Shown: piece after piece, positions 43,398 to 53,445 of the stretch
How the letters are laid out: each line of letters begins with the position of its first letter
Numbering within the stretch: the stretch's first letter is position 1
Origin: Pseudomonas canadensis
GTDB taxonomy: Bacteria > Pseudomonadota > Gammaproteobacteria > Pseudomonadales > Pseudomonadaceae
Length of the DNA stretch: 64,000 nt
Direction of reading: 5' to 3'
Assembly: GCF_000503215.1 (NCBI RefSeq)
Contig: NZ_AYTD01000013.1
Location: 920,009 to 984,008 of the forward strand
The notes under the pieces: generated by a model
Database searches by the model: none
Seen by the model: the letters and a program-made list of their open reading frames with translations, nothing else
Told to the model about the DNA's origin: nothing
Position numbers and translations under genes: made by a program

Positions 43398-45590
43398 ATG
43401 ATGCGCCGCCTGCTGTCCTGCCTGTTTCTGTGCCTGCTCCCCCTTATCGCCGACGCCGTTGAACCGCCACGCCCGAAAATCGGCCTGGTGCTGTCTGGCG
43501 GTGCCGCCCGCGGGCTGGCGCATATCGGCGTGCTCAAGGCGCTGGAGGAGCAAGGTATACAGATCGATGCGATTGCCGGCACCAGCATGGGCGCGGTGAT
43601 TGGCGGGCTGTACGCCTCGGGCTACAAGATCGATGAGTTGGAAAAACTGGCGCTGAGCATCGACTGGCAACAGGCACTGTCCGACGCACCGCCTCGGGAA
43701 GACGTGCCGTTCCGGCGCAAGCAGGATGACCGGGATTTCCTGGTCAAACAGAAACTCAGCTTTCGCGACGATGGCAGCCTGGGCCTGCCACTGGGCGTAA
43801 TCCAAGGCCAGAACCTGGCGTTGCTGCTGGAAAGCATGTTCGCCCACAGCAGCAACACGCGTAACTTCGACAAGCTGCCGATCCCCTTTCGCGCGGTGGC
43901 GACCGATATCACCACCGGCGAGAAAGTGGTGTTCCGCAAGGGTCATCTGCCCCAAGTGATCCGCGCCAGCATGTCGATCCCGGCGGTCTTCGCGCCAGTG
44001 GAGCTGGACGGCCGGCTGCTGGTGGACGGCGGCATGACCGATAACATCCCGCTGGATGTGGCGCGGGAAATGGGCGTGGATATCGCTATCGTCGTCGACA
44101 TCGGCACCCCGCTGCGTTCACGCAAACAACTGGCGACGGTGGTGGACGTACTCAACCAATCGATCACCCTGATGACCCGGCGCAACTCCGAAGAGCAGCT
44201 CAAAGACCTGCACCCCAAGGACGTGCTGATCCAGCCGCCCCTCGCCGCCTATGGCGTAACTGATTTCGGCCGCGCCAAGGACATGATCGATGCCGGTTAC
44301 CGCGCTACCCGCGCCCTCGACACGCGCCTGGCCCACCTGCGCCCCGCAGAGCCGATCGACCCGCAACTGGTAGCCGCCCGCACACCCGGCGAACGCACGC
44401 CGGTCATCACCGCCATCAACGTGGAAAACGACTCGAAAGTCAGCGACGACGTGATCCGCTACTACATCCGCCAACCCCTGGGCGAGCCGCTGAACCTGGG
44501 CCGCCTGCAATCGGACATGGGCACCTTGTACGGCCTGGATTACTTCGAGCAGGTGCAATACCGCGTGGTGAAAAAGGGCCAGGACAATACCTTGGTCATC
44601 AGCGCGCGCGGCAAACGCAGCGGCACCGACTACCTGCGCCTCGGCCTGAACCTGTCAGATGACATGCGTGGCGACAGCGCCTTCAACCTCGGCGCCAGCT
44701 ACCGCATGAACGGTATCAACCGCCTCGGTGCCGAATGGCTGACGCGGGTGCAGATAGGTGATCGCCAAGAGCTGTACAGCGAGTTCTATCAGCCTATGGA
44801 CACCGGCTCGCGTTACTTTGTCGCGCCGTACATCAGCGCCCAGGCACAGAACGTCGAGCTGATCCTGGACAACGACCCCATCTCCGAATATCGCCTGGAA
44901 CGCTACGGTTTCGGCTTGAACGTCGGACGGCAGATCGGCAACAGCGGCGAGATCCGCTTCGGCGTCGGCGAAGCCTGGGGCAAGGCGGATGTGCGCATCG
45001 GTGACAGGGATTTGCCCAGCGTGAGTTTCAGCGAAGGCTTCTATGAACTGAAGTACTCCTTCGATTCCCTGGACAACGTGTACTTCCCCCACACCGGCGA
45101 AGACATCGGCCTGGCCTACCGCGAGTTCGAACCCGGCCTGGGCTCGGACCAGCGCTACCGTCAGTGGGAGTTCAAGCTCGACAAAGCCATGAGCCGCGGC
45201 CCGGACACCTTGGTACTGGGCGGGCGCTACGGGCGCACCCTGGATGATTCGGACGTGGTGATTTCCAGCTTCCTGCTGGGCGGTGCGCGGCAGTTGTCGG
45301 GCTTTCGCCAGGACGCGATCTCGGGGCAGAACATCAGCCTGATGCGCGCGGTGTACTACCGCAGGCTCACACCGCGTTCGTACCTGCCGCTGGATTTCCC
45401 GCTGTACCTGGGTGCGTCACTGGAACGCGGCCGGGCGTGGAACAACGACAATGAATTCGACAGCGGCTACATCAACGCGGCGAGTATTTTCCTGGGCTTT
45501 GATACACCGTTGGGGCCGCTGAATTTCAGTTATGGGTTCAATGATGATAATCAGAAGGCGGTGTATCTGAACCTGGGGCAGACGTTCTAA
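43398..45590 (+). CDS. plpD: patatin-like phospholipase autotransporter PlpD (type Vd)
   Basis: 730 residues, like P. aeruginosa PlpD (about 728). Signal peptide (1-20), then a patatin domain (~25-320) with oxyanion GGAARG, nucleophile Ser63 in GTSMG, and Asp210 in DGG; a POTRA-like segment (~355-430, TPVITAINVENDSKVSDDVIRYYI), and a C-terminal 16-strand beta-barrel (~430-730) ending in the terminal Phe (NLGQTF). Type Vd proteins secrete their own lipase domain through the outer membrane. The start is ATGATG at 43398, preceded by a short GAG. Downstream lies a different REP-like inverted repeat. Confidence 0.94.
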   Translation: MMRRLLSCLFLCLLPLIADAVEPPRPKIGLVLSGGAARGLAHIGVLKALEEQGIQIDAIAGTSMGAVIGGLYASGYKIDELEKLALSIDWQQALSDAPPREDVPFRRKQDDRDFLVKQKLSFRDDGSLGLPLGVIQGQNLALLLESMFAHSSNTRNFDKLPIPFRAVATDITTGEKVVFRKGHLPQVIRASMSIPAVFAPVELDGRLLVDGGMTDNIPLDVAREMGVDIAIVVDIGTPLRSRKQLATVVDVLNQSITLMTRRNSEEQLKDLHPKDVLIQPPLAAYGVTDFGRAKDMIDAGYRATRALDTRLAHLRPAEPIDPQLVAARTPGERTPVITAINVENDSKVSDDVIRYYIRQPLGEPLNLGRLQSDMGTLYGLDYFEQVQYRVVKKGQDNTLVISARGKRSGTDYLRLGLNLSDDMRGDSAFNLGASYRMNGINRLGAEWLTRVQIGDRQELYSEFYQPMDTGSRYFVAPYISAQAQNVELILDNDPISEYRLERYGFGLNVGRQIGNSGEIRFGVGEAWGKADVRIGDRDLPSVSFSEGFYELKYSFDSLDNVYFPHTGEDIGLAYREFEPGLGSDQRYRQWEFKLDKAMSRGPDTLVLGGRYGRTLDDSDVVISSFLLGGARQLSGFRQDAISGQNISLMRAVYYRRLTPRSYLPLDFPLYLGASLERGRAWNNDNEFDSGYINAASIFLGFDTPLGPLNFSYGFNDDNQKAVYLNLGQTF

Positions 45591-45627
45591 ACGTCTTACG
45601 CTGAACCCGACGGCTAAACGCGCTTGA

Positions 45628-45763
45628 TGTGGTGAGCGGGCTACACCCGCGCTGGGCTGCGAAGCAGGCCCATTGCGGTCACCGCGTTTTTTCCGTGAGA
45701 AATTAGTCGCCTGTTTTTGGGGCCGCTTCGCGCCCCAGCGCGGGGCAAGCCCGCTCACCACAA
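45628..45763. repeat. inverted repeat of a second REP-like class
   Basis: TGTGGTGAGCGGGCT (45629-45643) is mirrored by AGCCCGCTCACCACA (45748-45762). Inside it, CCCGCGCTGGGCTGCGAAGCAGGCCC is mirrored by GGGGCCGCTTCGCGCCCCAGCGCGGGG. Arms are about 46 bp with a 45-bp centre. Its core TGGTGAGCGGGC differs from the GTAGGAGC class elsewhere. A third copy of the head, GCCCGCTCACCA, follows at 45767-45778. Confidence 0.8.
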
Positions 45764-45820
45764 CAGCCCGCTCACCAGACGAAGCCCGCATGCCACAGCA
45801 AGCAGCGCGCCGGGTATTCC

Positions 45821-46255
45821 TCAGGATTTCTCCAGATTCGCCAGGATGTGCCCATGCACGCGCATGCACACGCTCAAATCAGCTTCATCCACTCCCACGA
45901 ACAGCTCATGCCGTAGCGCGGTAGCGATGGTTTCGATTTGTTCGATCAGCGGCCGGGCGGTATCGCACAGCAGGATGCGCTTGGCACGGCGGTCTTCCAC
46001 CACGGCCTGGCGTTGCACCAGGCCCTGGCCTTCTAGGCTGTCCAGCAGGCGGGCCAGGGTTGGCCCTTCAACGCCGACGCTTTGCGCCAGCTCACGCTGG
46101 GTGGGTGCTTCTTCAAAACGAGCGAGGTGCAGCAGCACCAGCCAGCGCGCCTGGGACAGGCCAAGCCCCGCCAGCCGGCGATCCAGCTCGGCGCGCCAAC
46201 CACGGGACATTTGCGCCAGTTGCATGCCAAATCGGTGTTGATCGGTTAACGGCAT
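45821..46255 (-). CDS. MarR/SlyA-family regulator
   Basis: 144 residues. Winged-helix core: GLSQARWLVLLHLARFEEAPTQRELAQSVGVEGPTLARLLDSLEGQGLVQRQAVVEDRRAKRILL, typical of MarR/SlyA proteins that sense small ligands or oxidants. One Cys-containing helix occurs near the C-terminus (LSVCMRVHGHI). An 11-bp palindrome CTAATTATTAG lies 37 bp upstream of the start, a possible self-regulatory operator. No clear target gene adjoins it. Confidence 0.88.
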   Translation of the reverse strand: MPLTDQHRFGMQLAQMSRGWRAELDRRLAGLGLSQARWLVLLHLARFEEAPTQRELAQSVGVEGPTLARLLDSLEGQGLVQRQAVVEDRRAKRILLCDTARPLIEQIETIATALRHELFVGVDEADLSVCMRVHGHILANLEKS

Positions 46256-46291
46256 AAAAAACTCATGTTTAAGACTGAAAATAAAGTGTGG

Positions 46292-46302
46292 CTAATTATT
46301 AG
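46292..46302. promoter_or_regulatory. putative MarR operator
   Basis: CTAAT-T-ATTAG, a perfect palindrome in an AT-rich 121-bp gap upstream of the MarR gene. Size and symmetry suit a MarR dimer. Its direct role is inferred. Confidence 0.45.
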
Positions 46303-46376
46303 TCAGCTAAGCATGAGCTTTGCCCATAGGCAAGAGTTGCTATGTACTGATTCGTTACATTGTCGTAATTGGCGCA

Positions 46377-48503
46377 CTAAATCTCGAATTCAGACTGCAA
46401 AGCCGCCCGCACGCAGTACAAGACACCTTCAGGAACACGCCCCGTAAACAGCGGTGCAATCTCCGCAACAGGTGGCAATTCGCCCTCTCCGTCCAGGAAC
46501 GCATCCTGGATTTCGCCGAGCAGATCCTCTGGCAAATCAAGCGCCTGCTCCAACGACAACTGCTGCTTGCCGATGGATTCGGCAAGCAAGGTGTAGACGT
46601 TCTTCTCCGAGCATTGCAACTGGCCGGCGATCTGGATCGGGGTCATGCCAGCGCGTGCCAGGCTGATTAGTTCATGGCGAATATCGGCGACTTCCTTCGG
46701 TGCTTCGGCCTGGCCGCCGAGCACTTCGAGGAACGCCTGGCCGTAGCGCTCCAGCTTGCGTGCACCGACGCCGCTGACCCTGGCCATTTCCGACATAGTC
46801 GTAGGTTGCTCGCGCAACATCTCCAACAGCGTCGAGTCGGGGAAAATAACGTACGGCGGCACGCTGTGTTCCTGGGCCAGTTTGCGGCGCAGGGTGCGCA
46901 GGGCTTCCCACTGTTCGCGTTCTTCGCCACGTACAAGCTGACTGGCCTGGCTGGTGCTGGTCTTGGCGGTAGTCTGCGGCTTGAGGTCGCGGCGCAGCTC
47001 CAGCGTCACTTCCCCCTTGAGCAGCGGACGACAACTGTCGTTCAAGCGGAGGCCGCCGTACCCTTCGATGTCGATATCCACCAGGCCGCGCGCCACCATC
47101 TGCCGGAACAGCGAGCGCCACTCGCCTTCGGCGCGGGCCTTGCCGACGCCGTAGACCGAGAGTTTTTCATGGCCGAAGCTGCGTACTTTCTCGTTGTCCT
47201 TGCCCAGCAACACATCCACCAAGTGACCGACGCCATAACGCTGGCCGGTGCGATAGATGGCGGACAAACCCTGGCGTGCCGGCTCGGTGGCGTCCCAAGT
47301 CTGCACGCCGTCGGTGCAGTTATCACAGTGGCCACAGGGTTCGGGCATGTCTTCGTCGAAATACGCCAGCAAGGTCTGGCGGCGGCAGCGAGTCTCTTCG
47401 CACAGCGAGAGCATGGCGTCGAGTTTGTGCTGCTCCAGGCGCTTGTGGCGCTCGTCGCCCTCGGAGTTCTGCAACATCTGCTTGAGCATCACCACGTCTT
47501 GCAGGCCGTAGACCATCCACGCATCCGCCGGCAAACCGTCACGGCCGGCACGCCCGGTTTCCTGGTAGTACGCCTCAAGGGATTTGGGCAGGTCCATGTG
47601 CGCAACGAAGCGCACGTTGGATTTGTCGATGCCCATGCCGAACGCGATGGTGGCGACCATGATCAGGCCTTCCTCGTTGAGGAAGCGCTTCTGGTGAGCC
47701 GAACGCGTGTCGTTGGGCAGGCCGGCGTGATAGGGCAGCGCCGGGTAGCCTTGCTCGCAGAGAAACGCAGCCACTTCATCGACCTTCTTGCGCGACAGGC
47801 AATAGACGATGCCCGCATCGCTGCGTCGCTCGGAAAGGAACGCCAGCAACTGTTTGCGCGGCTGCTCCTTGGGCACGATGCGGTAGAAAATGTTCGGTCG
47901 GTCGAAGCTCGACAGGAAGCGCTCGGCGTTCTGCAGGTGCAGGCGCTCGACGATTTCTTCGCGGGTACGCTTGTCGGCAGTGGCGGTCAGCGCAATACGC
48001 GGCACATCGGGAAACAGCTCCGCCAATTGGCCGAGCTGCAAATACTCGCGGCGGAAGTCATGACCCCATTGGGAGACGCAATGGGCTTCATCGATGGCGA
48101 ACAGGGCGATTTCCAGGCTCTGTAAAAACGCCAGCATGCGCGGCTGCACCAGACGCTCGGGCGCCAGGTACAGCATCTTCACTTCACCGCGCTTGATGCG
48201 AGCGGCGAGGTCACGCTGCTGTTCGGCACTGAGGGTGGAGTTCAACGATGCGGCGGCGACACCCAGCTCTTCCAGGGTTGCCACCTGGTCGTCCATCAAT
48301 GCAATCAAAGGCGACACCACCACGGCCAGGCCATTGCGCAACAGCGCCGGCACCTGGAAGCACAACGATTTACCGCCGCCGGTAGGCATCAGTACCAGTG
48401 CGTCACCGCCACTGGCCACGCGCTCAATGATCGCACCCTGGCGGCCACGAAAACTGTCGTAGCCGAAGATGTCCTTGAGGACGCGTTGTGCCTGCTCGAG
48501 CAT
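46377..48503 (-). CDS. recQ: ATP-dependent DNA helicase RecQ
   Basis: 708 residues from the ATG at 48503 ([15 protein letters not shown]), with GGAG 7 bases upstream; an extension to 48599 is rejected. Walker [10 protein letters not shown] (~38-46), DEAH box ([16 protein letters not shown]), helicase motif VI ([13 protein letters not shown]), zinc-binding RQC region with Cys pairs ([18 protein letters not shown]) and HRDC domain (~525-600). It unwinds recombination intermediates in RecF-pathway repair. Ends with an extra helical region (~610-708) seen in Pseudomonas RecQ. Confidence 0.97.
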   Translation of the reverse strand: MLEQAQRVLKDIFGYDSFRGRQGAIIERVASGGDALVLMPTGGGKSLCFQVPALLRNGLAVVVSPLIALMDDQVATLEELGVAAASLNSTLSAEQQRDLAARIKRGEVKMLYLAPERLVQPRMLAFLQSLEIALFAIDEAHCVSQWGHDFRREYLQLGQLAELFPDVPRIALTATADKRTREEIVERLHLQNAERFLSSFDRPNIFYRIVPKEQPRKQLLAFLSERRSDAGIVYCLSRKKVDEVAAFLCEQGYPALPYHAGLPNDTRSAHQKRFLNEEGLIMVATIAFGMGIDKSNVRFVAHMDLPKSLEAYYQETGRAGRDGLPADAWMVYGLQDVVMLKQMLQNSEGDERHKRLEQHKLDAMLSLCEETRCRRQTLLAYFDEDMPEPCGHCDNCTDGVQTWDATEPARQGLSAIYRTGQRYGVGHLVDVLLGKDNEKVRSFGHEKLSVYGVGKARAEGEWRSLFRQMVARGLVDIDIEGYGGLRLNDSCRPLLKGEVTLELRRDLKPQTTAKTSTSQASQLVRGEEREQWEALRTLRRKLAQEHSVPPYVIFPDSTLLEMLREQPTTMSEMARVSGVGARKLERYGQAFLEVLGGQAEAPKEVADIRHELISLARAGMTPIQIAGQLQCSEKNVYTLLAESIGKQQLSLEQALDLPEDLLGEIQDAFLDGEGELPPVAEIAPLFTGRVPEGVLYCVRAALQSEFEI

Positions 48504-48778
48504 GTAAAACTCCAAAATAGTGCCGAAATCCCTCTGTACAGGCTGGCCGAAAAAAACCGCTTTCACGGGAAATAATCCGTAAGCGAAGTTTTCGCGCACT
48601 GGGCTTGGCCTGCAAGGGCATCACAAAACGCGGCAGTATACCCGAGCGTTACCCGCCAAAGGGCGCCACTGACGAATAGCGGGCGCTATCTAAAACCTGG
48701 CAAATATGCAGTGTGGCTGGCCTGTGCGCTCAAGAAAGCCTAGAATTCAGCATCGTTTATTCCCAAGGTAGTCCTTCA

Positions 48779-49366
48779 ATGTCCTTCGCTGAGCAACTAA
48801 CCCGCCTGCAAGCCTTCCTCGACGCCGATGAGCTGCATGACGAGGCGCTGGACTACGTGGCCGCCCACGGCTACCTGACCGCCCTGTCGATCTGCTCCGA
48901 CGTCGTCCCCGACCGTGAATGGATCGATGCACTGTTCGCCGAAGAGCCGCACTACGCCGATGCTGCCCAACGCGAAGAAATCGAATCCACCCTGCTGGCC
49001 CTCAAGGCCCACATCGGTCGCCAACTGGCCTCCGACGAGGAATTCGAGCTGCCATGCGAACTGGACCTGGGCGAAGAACCGGATGATTCCGACCTGCGCG
49101 GCTGGTGCATCGGCTTCATGGAAGGCGTGTTCCTGCGCGAAGCCGCCTGGTTTGAAACCGCCGAGGAAGAAGTCAGCGAAATGCTGCTGCCGATCATGGT
49201 CGGTTCGGGCTTGTTCGACGACCAGCCTGAGTTCGCCGACATCGCTGCCGACGCCAACCTGATGGACGACATGATCGTTCAGATCCCGGAAGCCCTGACC
49301 GCGCTGTACCTGCTGTGCAACGCACCTGACGAAAAACCGGCGATCCTCAAGCCACGTCACCACTAA
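48779..49366 (+). CDS. UPF0149 (YgfB/YecA-like) family protein
   Basis: 195 residues from the ATG at 48779 (MSFAEQLTRLQAFLDADEL), preceded by AAGG at 13 bases. Very acidic. Family pattern LHGYLTALSICSDVVPDREW, LGEEPDDSDLRGWCIGFMEGVFLRE and PEALTALYLLCN is present. No zinc SEC-C tail as in YecA, so closest to the short UPF0149 group. Function unknown in this group. It precedes a DUF454 gene by a few bases and may be co-transcribed with it. Confidence 0.85.
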   Translation: MSFAEQLTRLQAFLDADELHDEALDYVAAHGYLTALSICSDVVPDREWIDALFAEEPHYADAAQREEIESTLLALKAHIGRQLASDEEFELPCELDLGEEPDDSDLRGWCIGFMEGVFLREAAWFETAEEEVSEMLLPIMVGSGLFDDQPEFADIAADANLMDDMIVQIPEALTALYLLCNAPDEKPAILKPRHH

Positions 49367-49386
49367 GTCGCTTGCCCGTGACACCC

Positions 49387-49794
49387 ATGGGCAATCGCTC
49401 TCTGCTCCTGCGCTACCTGCTCCAGGCCATCGGCTGGCTCAGTGTAGCGTTGGGGGTGATCGGCATTTTCCTACCGGTATTGCCGACTACGCCATTCCTG
49501 CTGCTCGCCGCCGCCTGCTTCGCTCGAAGCTCCCCGCGTTTCTACCATTGGCTGGTGCAACACCCGCGCTTGGGGCCGTGGATCCGTGACTACCTGGATG
49601 GCAATGGTATTCCCCTCAAAGGCAAGGTCTACGCCATCGGTTTGATGTGGCTGAGCATTGGCGTGTCCTGCTACCTGGTGCCACTGCCGTGGGCGCGCGG
49701 GTTCATGCTGACCAGCGCGGTACTGGTGACGGTCTATATCCTGCGCCAAAAGACCCTGCGACATAAGAACCCACACGACCTTGGTCGACACTGA
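49387..49794 (+). CDS. DUF454 (YbaN-like) inner-membrane protein
   Basis: 135 residues from the ATG at 49387; GTG at 49378 or TTG at 49372 are possible, as no ribosome site decides. Core YbaN/DUF454 sequence LGVIGIFLPVLPTTPFLLLAAACFARSSPRFYHWLVQHPRLGPWIRDY is complete. Three hydrophobic segments (~10-30, 33-50, 85-105) place it in the inner membrane. Function unknown; it follows the UPF0149 gene within 20 bp. Confidence 0.88.
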   Translation: MGNRSLLLRYLLQAIGWLSVALGVIGIFLPVLPTTPFLLLAAACFARSSPRFYHWLVQHPRLGPWIRDYLDGNGIPLKGKVYAIGLMWLSIGVSCYLVPLPWARGFMLTSAVLVTVYILRQKTLRHKNPHDLGRH

Positions 49795-49867
49795 CTAACC
49801 CCAGGCATTCTGCGAGACTGTCCAACCGGGCCTGGAATGCCTGGGTGTTCTTATGTGCGGAGTTACC

Positions 49868-52800
49868 ATGACGTTGTCCAGCGGGCTGATCGCCGCCGTT
49901 GCCCTGGCCTATATGGCCATTATGTTTGCCATCGCCTTCTACGGTGACCGCCGCCGCGCGCCATTGCCGCCGCGCATGCGCGCCTGGGTGTACAGCCTGT
50001 CGCTGGCTGTTTACTGCACCAGCTGGACATTCTTCGGCGCTGTAGGTCAGGCTGCCGAGCAGCTGTGGGCATTTTTACCGATCTACCTGGGACCGGTACT
50101 GTTGCTGGTGCTGGCCCCTTGGGTGCTGCAGAAGATGATTCTGATCAGCAAGCAGGAAAACATCACCTCCATTGCTGACTTTATTGCCGCGCGCTACGGC
50201 AAGTCCCAATCCTTGGCCGTGGTGGTTGCACTGATCTGCCTGGTCGGCGTGCTGCCTTATATTGCCCTGCAACTCAAAGGCATCGTGCTGGGGGTCAACC
50301 TGCTGATCGGTGCCGGGGCCGACACCACGGGCACCCGCGCCCAGGACACCGCGCTGATCGTGTCGCTAGTGCTGGCGCTGTTCACCATTGTGTTTGGTAC
50401 GCGCAATCTCGATGCCACGGAACACCACCGTGGCATGGTGCTGGCGATTGCCTTTGAATCGCTGGTCAAGCTGTTTGCGTTTCTGGCGGTCGGCGCGTTT
50501 GTGACCTACGGCCTGTACGACGGTTTCGGCGACCTGTTCAGCCAGGCCATGCTCGCGCCACGGCTGGAGGAATACTGGAAAGAGACCGTCAACTGGCCCT
50601 CCATGGTGGTGCAGACCGGCGTGGCCATGATGGCGATCATCTGCCTGCCCCGGCAATTCCACGTCACGGTGGTGGAGAACATCGACCCCCAGGACCTGCG
50701 CCTGGCTAAGTGGGTATTTCCCGCCTATCTGATTCTTGCCGCACTGTTTGTAGTACCGATCGCCTTGGGCGGCAAGATGATGCTGCCCAGCTCGGTACTG
50801 CCGGACTCCTACGTGATCAGCCTGCCGATGGCCGAAGCTCATCCCGCGCTGGCCGTGCTGGCATTTATCGGTGGCGCATCAGCCGCCACCGGCATGGTCA
50901 TCGTGGCGAGCATCGCCTTGTCGACCATGGTGTCCAACGACATGCTGCTGCCCTGGCTGCTGCGTCGTTCCAGCGCCGAGCGGCCGTTCGAAGTGTTCCG
51001 CCACTGGATGCTGTCGGTACGCCGGGTGAGCATCGTGATCATTCTGTTGCTGGCCTACGTCAGCTATCGCTTGCTGGGCTCCACCGCGAGCCTGGCGACC
51101 ATCGGCCAGATCGCCTTTGCCGCCGTGACCCAACTGGCTCCGGCCATGCTCGGTGCGCTGTATTGGAAACAGGCCAACCGACGCGGGGTGTTCGCCGGGC
51201 TGGCAGCCGGTACTTTCCTGTGGTTCTACACCTTGGTCCTACCGGTGACGGCGAAAAGCCTGGGCTGGTCCCTCAGCCTTTTCCCTGGGCTGACGTGGAT
51301 GCATTCCCACCCGCTGGGCCTGTCCGTCACCTCGTTGACCTTGGGCACCGTGTTCTCCCTGGCGGGTAACTTCACGCTGTTTGTGTGGGTGTCGATGCTG
51401 TCGCGCACGCGGGTTTCCGAGCACTGGCAAGCCGGACGTTTCATCGGTCAGGAAATCAGCCAACGCGCCAGCGCTCGCTCGATGTTGTCGGTGCAAATCA
51501 GCGACTTGCTCAGCCTGGCGGCGCGCTTTGTCGGTGAAGAGCGCGCCCAGCAAAGCTTTATCCGCTTCGCCTATCGCCAAGGCAAAGGCTTCAACCCTAA
51601 CCAGAATGCCGACAATGATTGGATCGCCCACACCGAGCGGCTATTGGCTGGCGTGCTGGGGGCATCTTCGACACGTGCCGTCGTAAAAGCTGCTATCGAA
51701 GGGCGGGAAATGCAGCTGGAAGACGTAGTCCGCATCGCCGACGAAGCGTCGGAAGTGCTGCAATTCAACCGCGCGCTGCTACAAGGCGCCATCGAGAACA
51801 TCACCCAGGGCATCAGCGTAGTCGACCAGTCCCTCAAACTGGTGGCCTGGAACCGGCGTTATCTTGAGCTGTTCAATTACCCGGACGGGCTGATCAGCGT
51901 CGGCCGACCGATTGCCGACATCATCCGCTACAACGCCGAACGCGGGCTGTGCGGGCCGGGCGAGGCCGAAGTGCATGTGGCGCGACGCCTGCATTGGATG
52001 CGCCAAGGCCGTGCGCACACCTCCGAGCGCTTGTTCCCCAATGGTCGGGTGATCGAGCTGATCGGCAACCCGATGCCCGGGGGCGGTTTTGTTATGAGTT
52101 TCACCGACATTACCGCGTTCCGCGAAGCCGAGCAGGCGCTCACCGAGGCCAACGAAGGTTTGGAACAACGGGTGACCGAGCGTACCCATGAACTGTCGCA
52201 ACTCAATGTGGCGCTCACCGATGCCAAGGGCGTGGCCGAGTCCGCCAGCCAGTCGAAGACGCGTTTCCTGGCGGCCGTCAGCCATGACCTGATGCAACCC
52301 TTGAATGCCGCACGGCTGTTTTCCGCTGCCCTCTCCCACCAGCACGACGGACTGTCCAGCGAAGCCCGGCAATTGGTGCAGCACCTGGACAGCTCACTGC
52401 GCTCTGCCGAAGACCTGATCAGCGACCTGCTGGATATCTCACGCCTGGAAAACGGCAAGATCAATCCGCAACGCCAGCCGTTTGTACTCAACGAACTGTT
52501 CGACACCTTGGGCGCAGAGTTTAAAGCGCTGGCCCAAGAGCAAGGCTTGCGTTTCCGCCTGCGCGGCAGTCACTTGCGCGTCGACAGCGACATCAAGTTG
52601 CTGCGGCGCATCCTGCAGAATTTTCTCACCAACGCTTTCCGTTATGCCGACGGCCCAGTGCTGCTTGGCGTACGCCGACGCAAGGGCGAGCTGTGCCTGG
52701 AAGTGTGGGACCGTGGCCCCGGTATCCCGCTGGATAAACAGAAGGTGATCTTCGAAGAATTCAAGCGCCTGGACAGCCACCAGACCCGCGCGGAGAAAGG

Positions 52801-53338
52801 CCTGGGGCTGGGCCTGGCAATCGCCGACGGCTTGTGTCGGGTGCTCGGCCATCGGTTGAGCGTGCGTTCATGGCCAGGCAAAGGCAGCGTGTTCAGCGTG
52901 CGTGTGCCGTTGGCGCGCAACCAGGCCAGCCCGCAGGTCAAGACGCCACAGGAAACCGGACTGCCGTTGAGCGGTGCACAGGTGCTGTGTGTGGATAATG
53001 AAGAGAGCATCCTGATCGGCATGCGCAGCCTGTTGACGCGCTGGGGCTGTGAAGTGTGGACCGCCACCGACCAGGCGCAATGCGCGGCGTTGCTCGCCGA
53101 CGGTGTGCGCCCGCAACTGGCACTGGTGGACTACCACCTGGACCATGGCGAAACCGGCACTGAGCTGATGGGCTGGTTGCGCGCGCAATTGGCCGAGCCG
53201 ATTCCCGGCGTGGTGATCAGCGCCGACGGCCGACCGGAAATGGTGGCCGAAGTGCATGCGGCGGGGTTGGATTACCTGGCCAAGCCGGTGAAGCCTGCAG
53301 CGTTGCGGGCACTTTTAAGCAGACACCTACCTCTGTAG
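49868..53338 (+). CDS. solute-symporter/PAS/histidine kinase/receiver hybrid sensor (MxtR-like)
   Basis: 1156 residues from the ATG at 49868, with GGAG 6 bases upstream. An N-terminal Na+/solute symporter (SSS) module spans ~1-500 with about 13 membrane helices. A linker, PAS (~630-755), coiled coil, HisKA with His806 (AVSHDLMQPLNAARL), HATPase (FLTNAFRYADG, GLGLAIADG) and a C-terminal receiver with Asp1088 (LALVDYHLDHGETG) follow. This is the layout of MxtR/PA3271, which in P. fluorescens links acetate metabolism to secondary metabolites, with ErdR/ErcS-type partners. The regulator is not adjacent here. Its TAG stop lies in a REP pair. Confidence 0.9.
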   Translation: MTLSSGLIAAVALAYMAIMFAIAFYGDRRRAPLPPRMRAWVYSLSLAVYCTSWTFFGAVGQAAEQLWAFLPIYLGPVLLLVLAPWVLQKMILISKQENITSIADFIAARYGKSQSLAVVVALICLVGVLPYIALQLKGIVLGVNLLIGAGADTTGTRAQDTALIVSLVLALFTIVFGTRNLDATEHHRGMVLAIAFESLVKLFAFLAVGAFVTYGLYDGFGDLFSQAMLAPRLEEYWKETVNWPSMVVQTGVAMMAIICLPRQFHVTVVENIDPQDLRLAKWVFPAYLILAALFVVPIALGGKMMLPSSVLPDSYVISLPMAEAHPALAVLAFIGGASAATGMVIVASIALSTMVSNDMLLPWLLRRSSAERPFEVFRHWMLSVRRVSIVIILLLAYVSYRLLGSTASLATIGQIAFAAVTQLAPAMLGALYWKQANRRGVFAGLAAGTFLWFYTLVLPVTAKSLGWSLSLFPGLTWMHSHPLGLSVTSLTLGTVFSLAGNFTLFVWVSMLSRTRVSEHWQAGRFIGQEISQRASARSMLSVQISDLLSLAARFVGEERAQQSFIRFAYRQGKGFNPNQNADNDWIAHTERLLAGVLGASSTRAVVKAAIEGREMQLEDVVRIADEASEVLQFNRALLQGAIENITQGISVVDQSLKLVAWNRRYLELFNYPDGLISVGRPIADIIRYNAERGLCGPGEAEVHVARRLHWMRQGRAHTSERLFPNGRVIELIGNPMPGGGFVMSFTDITAFREAEQALTEANEGLEQRVTERTHELSQLNVALTDAKGVAESASQSKTRFLAAVSHDLMQPLNAARLFSAALSHQHDGLSSEARQLVQHLDSSLRSAEDLISDLLDISRLENGKINPQRQPFVLNELFDTLGAEFKALAQEQGLRFRLRGSHLRVDSDIKLLRRILQNFLTNAFRYADGPVLLGVRRRKGELCLEVWDRGPGIPLDKQKVIFEEFKRLDSHQTRAEKGLGLGLAIADGLCRVLGHRLSVRSWPGKGSVFSVRVPLARNQASPQVKTPQETGLPLSGAQVLCVDNEESILIGMRSLLTRWGCEVWTATDQAQCAALLADGVRPQLALVDYHLDHGETGTELMGWLRAQLAEPIPGVVISADGRPEMVAEVHAAGLDYLAKPVKPAALRALLSRHLPL

Positions 53339-53433
53339 GAGCGAGCTTGCTCGCGAAGAACGCACAGGCAACACGGTCATTCAAAACGCCCGCGTTATCG
53401 TTGACGTTTTTCGCGAGCAAGCTCGCTCCTACA
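53334..53433. repeat. REP pair (REPIN) overlapping the sensor kinase stop
   Basis: TGTAGGAGCGAGCTTGCTCGCGAAGAACG is mirrored by CGTTTTTCGCGAGCAAGCTCGCTCCTACA. The TAG of TGTAGG (53336-53338) is the stop codon of the upstream kinase gene, and the far end lies 13 bp from the rmuC stop on the other strand, so the repeat sits between convergent genes. Confidence 0.92.
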
Positions 53434-53445
53434 AAAGGCGATCGT

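Noticed and set aside
46674..48125. 483-codon frame opposite recQ
   Set aside because: Antisense shadow; recQ motifs are complete on the minus strand.
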